Below, piece by piece: positions 8,022 through 15,620 of a DNA stretch of 36,081 bases. The DNA is taken from positions 1 through 36,081 of the forward strand of contig JAVBPM010000041.1 in the NCBI GenBank assembly GCA_031549605.1, read 5' to 3'. The translations under genes and the position numbers were made by a program. Source of the DNA: WRAI01 sp031549605 (GTDB lineage Bacteria > Bacillota > Clostridia > Oscillospirales > UBA929). Under the pieces are notes generated by a model. The model was not told the DNA's origin. It saw nothing but the letters and a program-made list of their open reading frames with translations, and made no database searches. Positions within the stretch are counted from its first letter, which is position 1. Each line of letters begins with the position of its first letter.

Positions 8022-8651
8022 ATGAGCCATACCTGTTATATTGTCGGTGCCGCGCCGCTTGTCGGCGCGCTGCCGTCGCGACAGTCGGGCGATTTGCTGA
8101 TTGCCGCCGACGGCGGCTACGACACGCTGTGCCGTTACGATCTGACTGCCGATTTGATTGTCGGCGACTTCGATTCGCTGGGCGTGCCGCCGCCCGACGA
8201 CACGCGCGTTGTCGCCCTGCCGCAGCGCAAGGACAACACCGACATGGCAGCCGCCATCGAGCTGGGCTGGCAGCGCGGCTATCGCCGCTTCGACCTCTAC
8301 GGCGGCACCGGCGGACGGCTCGACCACACGCTGGCCAACATCCAGTGCCTGGCCGACCTCGCCAAGCGCGGCGGCTGCGGTAAGCTGTACGCCGCCGACA
8401 CCATCATCACCGCGCTGCACAACGGCGCGTTGACCTTTCCACCCACAGCGCGCGGCACGGTCTCGGTCTTTGCCCACAGCGACAACTGCACCGGCGTGTG
8501 CGAGCGCGGTCTGGCCTACGCGCTCGACAACGCCACGCTATATAGCACCCGGCCACTCGGCGTCAGCAACGCCTTCACCGGCCAGCCCGCCGAAATCAGC
8601 GTCGAGAACGGCACGCTAATCATTATGTACCCGCGCGACGCGGGAGAATAG
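8022..8651 (+). CDS. thiN: Thiamine pyrophosphokinase
   Basis: A 209-residue cytoplasmic enzyme that converts thiamine and ATP to thiamine diphosphate and AMP. Family motifs are clear: IAADGGYD, IVGDFDS, PQRKDNTDMAAAIE and GGTGGRLDHTLANIQ, which together form the ATP and metal site of the catalytic domain. A shorter C-terminal domain carries the thiamine-binding part. Length matches the family (about 205-220). The ATG at 8022 has a strong GGGAGG six bases upstream. It stands alone behind its own promoter and is followed by a hairpin. No thiamine riboswitch is apparent in the short leader. Confidence 0.93.
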   Translation: MSHTCYIVGAAPLVGALPSRQSGDLLIAADGGYDTLCRYDLTADLIVGDFDSLGVPPPDDTRVVALPQRKDNTDMAAAIELGWQRGYRRFDLYGGTGGRLDHTLANIQCLADLAKRGGCGKLYAADTIITALHNGALTFPPTARGTVSVFAHSDNCTGVCERGLAYALDNATLYSTRPLGVSNAFTGQPAEISVENGTLIIMYPRDAGE

Positions 8652-8659
8652 AAGTAACA

Positions 8660-8696
8660 GACAAGCGGCAGGGGAACCTCTCCCTTGCCGCTTGTC
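8660..8696. terminator. Hairpin between convergent genes
   Basis: An 11-bp inverted repeat (GACAAGCGGCA at 8660-8670 with 8686-8696), extended by a GGG/CCC pair across a one-base bulge. It lies between the stop of thiN (8651) and the stop of the DUF255 gene (8699). The T tract is weak on both sides, so efficiency is uncertain. Confidence 0.65.
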
Positions 8697-8698
8697 GT

Positions 8699-10621
8699 CT
8701 ACTTGCCTTGCAGCTCGCGCTTTAATTGCGTCGCGTCGGTGACCGGTTGGCCGCATTGGTTGTCTTGGCAGACAACGGCTTGCGTCTTTGTGTCGTCGGT
8801 GCCGTCGAGCACGGCAAAGGGGTGGAAGTCCTGACACGCCTGTGCCAGTTGTGTTTCCAGCCCGCCCGACAGCGTGACGTGCACCGGCCCCGCCGCGTCC
8901 AGCAGCACCGCCGACAGCAGCGCCGTGTGCGCGGTCGGGTGCTTGGCCGCCGAGCCGGACAGCGCGGCGGTAATCGACTCATACGCGGCGCGGTAGCGGT
9001 CGTCGGGCGTCAGCTGCGTCAGCCGCAGAAAGACACCGGCGGCGATGGCGTTGCCACACGGCAGCGCGTTGTCGTAGATGCTCTGCGTGCGCTGCGGCAG
9101 GTCGTTGACGTCGCGGTGCGACAAATCCAGCAGCCCGTTGTCGGCCATGTAGCCGTCAAGCAGCAGGTCGGCTGCCTGTCGACAGGCGTCCAGCCAGCGG
9201 GCGTCCAGCGTCGTCTGGTGCAGCCGGTAGTAGCCCCACGCCAGATAGGCGACGTCGTCGCTGGTGGCGGTCATGGCCATCGGCGCGCCGTCGACCAAGC
9301 CCATGCTGATGCCGCCGTCAACGCGCAAACAGGTGTTGAGAAACGCCGCGCAGTCGAGCGCCGCCTGCAAATAGCGCCCGTCGTGCAGCAGCCGCGCCGC
9401 CGTGGCGAGCGCCGCCAGCATCAGGCCGTTGTGACCGGTCAGCTGCTTGTGGTCCAGCAGCGGCGGCGTGCGCTGCGCCCGCGCTTGCAGCAGTTGTTCG
9501 CGCGCGGCATGCACAAAGGCGGCGTGCTGCGGCGGCACGTCGCCATGCAGCAGGGTGAGCACGCTCTTGCCCTCCAAGTGTCCTTGTGACGTAACGTCGT
9601 GCAGCACGCCGAACAGCAGCCCCTCCTTGTGTCCCAGCACCTCGATGACCTGCTCGGGCGTCCAGACGTAGTACTGCCCCTCCACGCCCTGACTGTCGGC
9701 GTCCTGCGCCGTGGCAAAGCCGCCGTTGTCCAGCTTCAGCTCGCGCAGACAGTAGTCAAGCGTTGCGCGCGCGACGTCGTGGCGACCCGCCTCGGCGTAG
9801 CACTGCGCCAGCAGCGCGTTGTCGTACAGCATCTTTTCAAAGTGCGGCACCAGCCACCTGCGGTCGGTGCTGTAGCGGCTAAAGCCGCCGCCCAGGTGGT
9901 CGAACAGACCGCCGCGCGCCATGCAGGTCAGCGTGTGGTCGGCCATCTGCCGCGCGTGGTCGCAGTCAAACGCCAGCGCGTAGCGGCGCAGGAACATGAG
10001 GTGGTGCGGCGACGGAAACTTGGGCGCTTGGCCAAAGCCGCCGTACTTCTCGTCAAAGGCGGCGGCCAGCTCCTTGTACGCCGCGTGCAGCGTGGGCTCG
10101 CCAATGCCGTCGGCACGCGATACCGCATCGGGTTGCGTACGCTTGAGCAGCGCCTGACCCGCCACCAATGCCGTGTCGCGGCTGCTCTGCCAAAGTGTGG
10201 CAATGCGCGCCAGCAGCAATAGAAACTGCGCCTTCGGGTAGTAGGTGCCGCAGAAAAAAGGTGCGCGGTCGTGCGTCAGAAAAACGGTCAGCGGCCAGCC
10301 ACCGCTGCCCGTCAGGCTGACGCAGGCGTCCATATACAGCGTGTCGACGTCGGGTCGCTCCTCGCGGTCGAGCTTGATGCAGACAAAGTCGCGGTTGAGC
10401 ACCGCCGCCACCTCGGCATCCTCAAACGACTCGCGCGCCATGACGTGGCACCAGTGGCAGGTGGCGTAGCCGCTGGATAAAAACACCGGCTTGTCCAAAG
10501 CCCGCGCGGCTTCAAACGCCTCATCGCACCACGGCCACCAGTCGACGGGATTACCCGCGTGCTGCAACAAATAAGGCGACCGCTCGCCGGATAGTCGGTT
10601 GGTTGTGCTGCTATCGTTCAT
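8699..10621 (-). CDS. DUF255 thioredoxin-fold / six-hairpin protein (YyaL-like)
   Basis: A 640-residue protein of the YyaL / spermatogenesis-associated-protein-20 family. It begins with the DUF255 thioredoxin-like domain: RLSGERSPYLLQH, NPVDWWPW, a CHWCHVMARESFED segment with CxxC at C55 and C58, and LDREERPD. The rest (about residues 180-640) looks like the alpha/alpha barrel of this family, with FDEKYGGFGQAPKFP, HLGGGFSRYS and HFEKMLYDNA. Length is slightly short of the usual 670-700. No signal peptide is present. The biochemical function of the family is not settled. ATG 10621 is chosen because it follows GAGAGG and precedes the first conserved block; an in-frame extension runs into the BlaI promoter region. 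Pieces of a second copy of this gene survive at 13673-13735. Confidence 0.88.
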   Translation of the reverse strand: MNDSSTTNRLSGERSPYLLQHAGNPVDWWPWCDEAFEAARALDKPVFLSSGYATCHWCHVMARESFEDAEVAAVLNRDFVCIKLDREERPDVDTLYMDACVSLTGSGGWPLTVFLTHDRAPFFCGTYYPKAQFLLLLARIATLWQSSRDTALVAGQALLKRTQPDAVSRADGIGEPTLHAAYKELAAAFDEKYGGFGQAPKFPSPHHLMFLRRYALAFDCDHARQMADHTLTCMARGGLFDHLGGGFSRYSTDRRWLVPHFEKMLYDNALLAQCYAEAGRHDVARATLDYCLRELKLDNGGFATAQDADSQGVEGQYYVWTPEQVIEVLGHKEGLLFGVLHDVTSQGHLEGKSVLTLLHGDVPPQHAAFVHAAREQLLQARAQRTPPLLDHKQLTGHNGLMLAALATAARLLHDGRYLQAALDCAAFLNTCLRVDGGISMGLVDGAPMAMTATSDDVAYLAWGYYRLHQTTLDARWLDACRQAADLLLDGYMADNGLLDLSHRDVNDLPQRTQSIYDNALPCGNAIAAGVFLRLTQLTPDDRYRAAYESITAALSGSAAKHPTAHTALLSAVLLDAAGPVHVTLSGGLETQLAQACQDFHPFAVLDGTDDTKTQAVVCQDNQCGQPVTDATQLKRELQGK

Positions 10622-10654
10622 GGGGTTCGACACCTCTCTCGTTTTGGTGCCATT

Positions 10655-10684
10655 AGTATCCGCGTCAATGCCGAAAAAATGCAA
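10655..10684 (-). promoter_or_regulatory. Probable promoter of the DUF255 gene
   Basis: Minus strand: TTGCAT, 18 bases, GATACT, placing the start about 30 bases before the ATG at 10621. The TTGCxx -35 resembles those of the SLH genes in this window. Confidence 0.55.
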
Positions 10685-10692
10685 AACAGCGC

Positions 10693-10743
10693 TTGACACG
10701 CAGAGACTATCGTGATAGTCTGATAATATACTACCGCGATAGT
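10693..10743 (+). promoter_or_regulatory. blaI-blaR-like promoter with two dyad operators
   Basis: A TTGACA box (10693-10698) is followed by two similar dyads. The first, GACTATCGTGATAGTC (10705-10720), has 7-base arms around GT. The second, ACTACCGCGATAGT (10730-10743), matches in 6 of 7 arm positions. They cover the expected -10 area (TAGTCT at 17 bases, or the more distant GATAAT) and stop just before the GGAGG at 10746. Paired short dyads are typical for BlaI/MecI-family repressors, so autorepression is likely. Confidence 0.7.
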
Positions 10744-10757
10744 CTGGAGGTGGGGAC

Positions 10758-11129
10758 ATGGAACAAACCAAGCTGTTTGACAGCGAACTCAAGCTGATGG
10801 AGCTGTTGTGGGCTAACGAAAGCGCGACGGCCAAGGACTTGAGCCTGTTGGCTGCCGACGCCTACGGCTGGAACAAGAACACGACCTATACGGTCATTAA
10901 AAAGCTGGTGGCAAAGAACGTGATCGAGCGTAGCGAGCCCGGCTTTGTCTGCCGTAGCTTGCTCGCGCGCGAGCAGGTGGGCGGTCAGCAGGCGCGCGCG
11001 GTCTGCCGCTCGTTTTTCAACGGCTCGGTCAAGGCGCTGTTCTCCTCATTTATGGCCGACGGCACGCTGTCGGATGCCGAGGTCGAGCAGCTGCGCCAGC
11101 TGATTGACGACCACCGCGCCAGGGAGTGA
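10758..11129 (+). CDS. BlaI/MecI-family transcriptional repressor
   Basis: A 123-residue winged-helix repressor. The pattern FDSELKLMELLWANES, then TAKDLSLLAADAYGWNKNTTYTVIKKL is the standard BlaI/MecI/CopY DNA-binding domain, and the C-terminal half would form the dimerisation region (SDAEVEQLRQLIDD). The family represses its own operon until a membrane M56 protease triggers its loss. The operators directly upstream and the M56 gene 5 bases downstream fit that scheme. I do not see the classical Asn-Phe cleavage site, so the release mechanism may differ. There is no beta-lactamase gene nearby, so the symbol blaI is not assigned. Confidence 0.92.
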   Translation: MEQTKLFDSELKLMELLWANESATAKDLSLLAADAYGWNKNTTYTVIKKLVAKNVIERSEPGFVCRSLLAREQVGGQQARAVCRSFFNGSVKALFSSFMADGTLSDAEVEQLRQLIDDHRARE

Positions 11130-11134
11130 GCGCC

Positions 11135-12085
11135 ATGCTGGACACGGTCTTTTACCTCGTGCTCAACCTCAGCCTGACCGGCGCACTGGTCATCGCGGCG
11201 CTGCTGTTGGTGCGGCTGGTCAAGCCGCTGCCGCGCCGTGTTGTCTACCCGCTGTGGCTGTTGGCGTTGATTCGGCTGGTGTGGCCGTTTGCGCTGTCGA
11301 GCAGGTGGAGCCTGTTTAACCTGACGGGCGGGCTGGTCAAGCGGCTGGTCACGGTCGAAAACGTGGTCGGCGGCTTGTATGCGCTGCCGCCGCCGGTCGA
11401 ACTGTACTCTATGAACCACGTCGGCGCGGCGCAGAGCTACCAGCCCTTTAGCTACAAGACCGAGTCGCTGCGGCAGCTGTTTGGTGCGGCGGCGCTGGTG
11501 TGGGTGGTTGTGGCGCTGGCGCTGCTGCTCGCCGCCGTGGCGCTGCACGTGCTGACGCGCGTCGAGCTGAACAAAGCAACGCACCTGCGCGGCAACCGCT
11601 ACCGCTCCGAGCAGCTGTTGTCGCCCGTGCTGGTGGGTGTCTTTCGCGTTAAAATCATCCTGCCCGTGGGGCTTGACCCCGACAGCGACGAGGGTCGCAT
11701 GGTCATCGCGCACGAGAACGTGCACCGGCGGCGGCTGGACAACCTGTGGCGCACGCTGGCCGTTGTCGTCGCCTGCCTGCACTGGTTCAACCCGCTGGTC
11801 TGGATTGCGCTCAAGGCCTTTTTTACTGATATGGAGCTGAGCTGCGACGCGGCGGTGCTGCGCGAGGGCCGCTTTGCCGCCGCCGACTACGCCGCCGCGC
11901 TGCTGCGGTTTGCCGAGCGCAAGCGCTTTGCCGTGTCGACCGGCTTTGGTGGCTCGCGCGTCAAGGTCAGAATTGTCAATGTCTTGCACTACAAGCGCAT
12001 GGGTGTTATCGGCGGCGTGGCGTCGGCCGTTTTTCTGCTGGCGCTGACGCTGATACTGCTAACCAACCCGACACTGATGAGGTGA
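11135..12085 (+). CDS. BlaR1/MecR1-like M56 membrane metallopeptidase
   Basis: A 316-residue integral membrane zinc peptidase. Hydrophobic segments lie near residues 5-25, 33-50, 110-135 and at the C-terminus. The catalytic HExxH reads AHENVHRRRLDN, and the downstream helix carries ELSCDAAVLRE, where the Glu/Asp residues match the zinc-ligand region of M56 proteins. Unlike classical BlaR1 it lacks the extracytoplasmic penicillin-binding sensor domain: the protein stops after the last helix. Sensing must therefore come from elsewhere, perhaps the next gene. ATG 11135 has AGGGAG eight bases upstream; a GTG at 11126 overlapping the repressor stop is a weaker alternative. Confidence 0.88.
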   Translation: MLDTVFYLVLNLSLTGALVIAALLLVRLVKPLPRRVVYPLWLLALIRLVWPFALSSRWSLFNLTGGLVKRLVTVENVVGGLYALPPPVELYSMNHVGAAQSYQPFSYKTESLRQLFGAAALVWVVVALALLLAAVALHVLTRVELNKATHLRGNRYRSEQLLSPVLVGVFRVKIILPVGLDPDSDEGRMVIAHENVHRRRLDNLWRTLAVVVACLHWFNPLVWIALKAFFTDMELSCDAAVLREGRFAAADYAAALLRFAERKRFAVSTGFGGSRVKVRIVNVLHYKRMGVIGGVASAVFLLALTLILLTNPTLMR

Positions 12086-12090
12086 CAGCT

Positions 12091-13554
12091 ATGGAAAAGC
12101 GAAACTATCGCCGCTACTACGCCGCGTCGCTGCTTGTGCTGCTGGCGCTGTCGGCCTATCCGCTGGTCGGCGGCGCGCGCATGGTGGCACTGCAGCTGCA
12201 AAACGGCGGCATCGCGGCAGAGCAGTATGTCAAATACGTCGTGCCCTACGCCGCCATGGCGCTGGCGGTCGTGCTGTTTGCCGCATTCCAGCCGCTGCTG
12301 TTTAAGCTCAAGCGCAAGGCGCTTCCGGTCGGGCTGGCGGGTGCCTACGCCGTGTTCGTCGCTGCCGAGCTGCTGTTTGAGCAGCTAACATTGTTCCCGT
12401 CGGGACTGGCGTCCTTTAATCCCGCGACCATGACCTACAACGGCGCGCCGGCGACCAATGTCGACGCGTGGCAGGCGGGGCTGTGCGCCATATCGCCCGA
12501 CGTGAGCGTGCCGTCGGTGGTTCAGACCTACGTCGAGGCCGACAACGCCTACAAAATCCACTACTATTTCATTGCGCTGCTGCTCATCACCATGCTCTGC
12601 CTGCTTGTTTACGGCGGCGGCAAAGCGGTGCGGGCGGGCGACGCATCGAAGCGCAAGCTGCTGGCCATGCAGGGTACGGCGACGGCAAGCCTGCTGGCGC
12701 TGTGCGTGCTGGCCAACCTAACCGGCTTCTTTCGGCAGGCGGAAGCCATTCAAACGCCCCTGGCGTCGCTGTTGACCTGCCTGTTCTTTGTCATGCTGGG
12801 CGTCAGCGTTGGGCTTTACGTCGGCAGCTTTACGCTGCATAAGCGCAAGCGGCTCAGTCTGGGACTGCCGGTGCTGTCTGCGCTGCTGGCCGTGGTGCTG
12901 ATGTACGTCGGCGAAGCCGCCATGATGGGCGGCGGGTTGTACCGCTTCGGCTCCGGCTGGTTCTTTACGCCGCTGGGCGCGCTGGCCGTCGCGCCGGTCG
13001 ACGTGGCGGTTATCGTTGCAGCCGGTGCGCTGACTTGGTTGCTGCTTGTGTTGCTGGACAGGCGGGCTTACCGCGCCGTACGGGGCGTGGCGCTGACGCT
13101 GGCGCTGCTCGTCGTCAGCGGCTGGCTGGCGGGCTGGATGACGGTTGCCCAAGAGCCGGTCACTGTCTACGACATCGGAGCCACCGTCTATTACGACCCG
13201 AACAGCCCGGTCAACCTGGAACTTCCGCTGTGGGCGTACGAGCCGTACAGCGTCACCATCGACGACGACGCGCTGACGTTTACCGATAAAGAAACGCAGC
13301 AGACGCAGCAGACGCAGCGACTTGACGCCATCGCCGACCACGCACCGTATTACTTTCATACCAGCGGCCTGTTTAACCCGTTTACCGACGTAAGTCAACC
13401 CCAGTTACATATGCAACTCGAGTGGCCGGTTACTTACGGAAACGGCGTCTCAGAGCAGTACGGCTTATATGAAACAAACGGCACCTTGTGCTTATATGCG
13501 GTGAAAAACGGGCGGCTATGGATTGCGTGCGAACTCATCGCGGCGGAGCATTGA
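12091..13554 (+). CDS. Polytopic membrane protein with C-terminal extracytoplasmic domain
   Basis: A 487-residue protein I do not recognise as a named family. It has an N-terminal membrane helix after MEKRNYRRYYAAS, about seven to eight further helices in two blocks (residues 50-100 and 150-345), and then a soluble domain of some 125 residues starting near EPVTVYDIGATVYYD. The last domain contains a QTQQTQQTQ tract and aromatic beta-like stretches and should lie outside the cell. It follows the M56 gene by 5 bases, with GAGG eight bases before its ATG, so it belongs to the repressor operon. It may be the sensor or the protected function of the system, since the M56 protein has no sensor domain of its own. 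Confidence 0.75.
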   Translation: MEKRNYRRYYAASLLVLLALSAYPLVGGARMVALQLQNGGIAAEQYVKYVVPYAAMALAVVLFAAFQPLLFKLKRKALPVGLAGAYAVFVAAELLFEQLTLFPSGLASFNPATMTYNGAPATNVDAWQAGLCAISPDVSVPSVVQTYVEADNAYKIHYYFIALLLITMLCLLVYGGGKAVRAGDASKRKLLAMQGTATASLLALCVLANLTGFFRQAEAIQTPLASLLTCLFFVMLGVSVGLYVGSFTLHKRKRLSLGLPVLSALLAVVLMYVGEAAMMGGGLYRFGSGWFFTPLGALAVAPVDVAVIVAAGALTWLLLVLLDRRAYRAVRGVALTLALLVVSGWLAGWMTVAQEPVTVYDIGATVYYDPNSPVNLELPLWAYEPYSVTIDDDALTFTDKETQQTQQTQRLDAIADHAPYYFHTSGLFNPFTDVSQPQLHMQLEWPVTYGNGVSEQYGLYETNGTLCLYAVKNGRLWIACELIAAEH

Positions 13555-13564
13555 CACACACAAA

Positions 13565-13594
13565 CAACGGGCGACCCTGTCGGGTCGCCCGTTG
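13565..13594. terminator. Bidirectional hairpin terminator, duplicate of the one at 18828
   Basis: A perfect 13-bp stem (13565-13577 with 13582-13594) around the loop TGTC. It ends the repressor operon from the left and the lipoprotein operon from the right. It is nearly identical to the hairpin behind the flavodoxin gene, including the CACACA flank. Confidence 0.8.
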
Positions 13595-13611
13595 AGTATT
13601 TTACGTAATGC

Positions 13612-13735
13612 TTACAGACCGCGTACGCACGCCACCAGCGGCTCGATGGCCGTTTTGTCGGTTTGCCATAGCAGGTGCCGCAGAAAAAAAGGTGCGCGGT
13701 CGTGCGATAAGGCGACCGCTGGCCGGCTAGTCGGT
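13612..13735 (-). pseudogene. Chimeric gene scar: flavodoxin tail plus two DUF255 fragments
   Basis: Bases 13612-13660 on the minus strand encode TDKTAIEPLVACVRGL and a stop, identical in protein to the C-terminus of the flavodoxin gene at 18873. A 12-base deletion lies just upstream. Bases 13673-13706 match 10243-10275 of the DUF255 gene except for one extra A in an A run. Bases 13707-13735 match 10571-10599 at all but two positions. The 295 bases between those two DUF255 segments are missing here. Orientation is the same as in the intact genes. None of it can be translated as one protein, so it is debris from an old duplication and deletion. Confidence 0.8.
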
Positions 13736-13760
13736 AACACCTGCATTGTGAGATTTTGCG

Positions 13761-14381
13761 CTATTGCAGTTCAATGTAGACGTTTTTGCCGGGGTAGGCC
13801 ATGATGGCGCAGGTAAAGGCGATTTTCGCACCTTCGACATAATCAATCGGGGGCAGTTCAAACGTAAACTGTTTCTTGACACCCGGCAGGATGTCCCATG
13901 GGCCGTCATTCATAAAGTCAAAGACATTGTAACAGACGGAATTGTCGCCGACAATCAGCGTGGGAGTGAGGCTTGCATGGAAAATCGTGCTATCACCCTT
14001 GATGAGGTTGGTGGTCACATAGACCTCGGTTTTGTCGGCATAGAAACAGACCTTGTCAACGGTGACGTCCAGCTTGTCGCCGGTGAAGCTGCTAAGCGGC
14101 TTTGTTTTGTTCGGTGTCATCTCCTTGGCGCTTTCTTTACCTGGCGTGGCGGTAGCAGGAAGGGTCGGCGTTGGCGTTGGGTCTAAAGTTGGCGTTGGGG
14201 CTAAAGTCGGCGCCGCCGTCGGTGTCACAATGGCAGTAGGGGCATCAGAGGTAGGTGCGGCACTGCTTTGCGATTGGGGCGTTGTTGGGGCGGAGGCGTA
14301 AAAGTCAATCGTTGGCTCGGTACAAGCGGTCGTCAACAGCATTAGGAATATCAAGACGACAAATACATTTTTTTTGTTCAT
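13761..14381 (-). CDS. Lipoprotein with T/P-rich linker and C-terminal beta domain
   Basis: A 206-residue predicted lipoprotein. The signal peptide ends in the lipobox LTTAC (Cys20). A linker of about 60 residues rich in T, P and A (repeated TPTAAPT/PTPT units) spans the wall, followed by a roughly 120-residue domain with beta character (LDVTVDKVCFYAD, EVYVTTNLIKG, FTFELPPIDYVEGAKIAF). This last domain resembles the immunoglobulin-like DUF4352/DUF5067 type seen in Firmicutes lipoproteins, an impression rather than a firm match. The start overlaps the previous stop by 4 bases (ATGA), with AGGAG upstream. It is the last gene of the operon that starts at 18644. Confidence 0.78.
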   Translation of the reverse strand: MNKKNVFVVLIFLMLLTTACTEPTIDFYASAPTTPQSQSSAAPTSDAPTAIVTPTAAPTLAPTPTLDPTPTPTLPATATPGKESAKEMTPNKTKPLSSFTGDKLDVTVDKVCFYADKTEVYVTTNLIKGDSTIFHASLTPTLIVGDNSVCYNVFDFMNDGPWDILPGVKKQFTFELPPIDYVEGAKIAFTCAIMAYPGKNVYIELQ

Positions 14382-15418
14382 ATGACCTCTCCTTTTAAGT
14401 CGTAAGTCTCATCTGTGCCTTTTTCAGGCCAAAATTTGAAATCATCCATATCTTTTACAAGGATAGTATAGGCTTGATCTGTGGTGCAAGTAAAACCAAA
14501 AGTACGGCTAACGCGGCCTCCTGCGGGCAATTTGTCAATTTTGAACTCGTCGGCCGGCATCATGAAATTTCTTTTTTCAAGATTTCGTTCTTGCATCGCA
14601 ATATAAAACGAGGTGCGGTAGTTGGTCAGTTCCCTGTCCATGCCGTTGATAAAGACCACCGTCGCCGCAACGTAGTGCTGGCCGTCCGCTTTATAGTGGC
14701 GAACATCCTCTAGCACAAGCGTTACCTCGCCAAGCCTTGCGTCGTAGCGCTTCGACGGATTGCGGTATATGTAGGAAGAGTGGTACATGATAATCGACAT
14801 AACAATGACCAGCGTGGCACTCAGCGCTGCCACAATTGATAGTGCGGCTATTTTGTGGCGGGTACACCACAAGCGCACCTTGTACCACCGCGAGTTTTCG
14901 TGTTGCATAATGGAGGTCAATCGGTGCAGTTGGTGTCCCAGCTGCTGCTGTGCTTTTTCGTCGTGATTGTCCGTGGCAAGCCGCCGCGCACGCATGATAA
15001 ATTCCATGATCTGCTGGTAGGAGACCGAATCCCACAGAGCCGGAGTGTCGTGCGATTTCCAGCTATTCTTGGTTTTCCGAATCATATCGACATTGTATTT
15101 ATCAGGCCAGGTGATAGCATACTCTGGGCAAAAGGTCAGAATGGAGATGGCCGCCGATATATCGATGTATTCGAACGAGGTCAGGTTGTAACTCAACCTT
15201 TTCAGCTTTTCATCCGGCTGCATGGCCAGCTTAATCAGCGGCAGCGCGGCAATATCGAAGGCGTTACCCGACAGGGCCCGCAGCTCGGGGTGCACCTCGG
15301 CCACACGCTCTCTCAGCAGGTTCTGCAGGTGAACCGTCAAGATTTCAAAGGTTTTCCTCAACACCGATTGAAGCGATTTGGAGTCTTTGCGTAATTGCTC
15401 GCTAGCTACATCTGGCAT
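14378..15418 (-). CDS. Single-pass membrane protein with cytoplasmic helical and external beta domains
   Basis: A 346-residue protein of no family I recognise. Residues 1-185 are soluble and helical, with no signal peptide. A single membrane helix follows a basic RLWCTRHK at about residues 190-212. The C-terminal 130 residues (ARLGEVTLVLEDVRHYKADG, YVAATVVFINGMDREL) look like the same beta-sandwich class as the neighbouring lipoproteins and should lie outside. This topology would suit passing information between cytoplasm and surface. It is coupled to the next lipoprotein by a 4-base overlap. The ATG at 15418 has GGAG seven bases upstream. Confidence 0.68.
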   Translation of the reverse strand: MPDVASEQLRKDSKSLQSVLRKTFEILTVHLQNLLRERVAEVHPELRALSGNAFDIAALPLIKLAMQPDEKLKRLSYNLTSFEYIDISAAISILTFCPEYAITWPDKYNVDMIRKTKNSWKSHDTPALWDSVSYQQIMEFIMRARRLATDNHDEKAQQQLGHQLHRLTSIMQHENSRWYKVRLWCTRHKIAALSIVAALSATLVIVMSIIMYHSSYIYRNPSKRYDARLGEVTLVLEDVRHYKADGQHYVAATVVFINGMDRELTNYRTSFYIAMQERNLEKRNFMMPADEFKIDKLPAGGRVSRTFGFTCTTDQAYTILVKDMDDFKFWPEKGTDETYDLKGEVI

Positions 15419-15505
15419 ATCTTCGTCTCCGTTCGGTTGCGCGCTTTGAAACGCGGCAGAGTAGTATGGGGGCCTGGCGCGTGCACTGCATTGTGCTCAA
15501 GAGGT

Positions 15506-15552
15506 GCCCGGTCTCGATTAATCATTAGATTAAGATGTCGGCAAGACCGGGC
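15506..15552. repeat. Nested inverted repeat upstream of the 15418 gene
   Basis: A 9-bp outer stem, GCCCGGTCT (15506-15514) with AGACCGGGC (15544-15552), encloses a 6-bp inner stem, TTAATC (15518-15523) with GATTAA (15528-15533), around ATTA. It lies in the 202-base gap between the two halves of the operon. It could be an RNA processing or attenuation hairpin, or a binding site. No T tract follows on the minus strand, so simple termination is unlikely. Confidence 0.5.
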
Positions 15553-15620
15553 GCTCGTCTTGGGCGAGGCGTTGGTTGGTCGGAGAATGGGTAAATTGTG
15601 CAGCGTGTACGGCTAAGACA

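Noticed and set aside
10758..12085. Beta-lactam resistance locus
   Set aside because: Only the repressor and peptidase resemble bla/mec regulators; no beta-lactamase or PBP gene is nearby and the sensor domain is missing.
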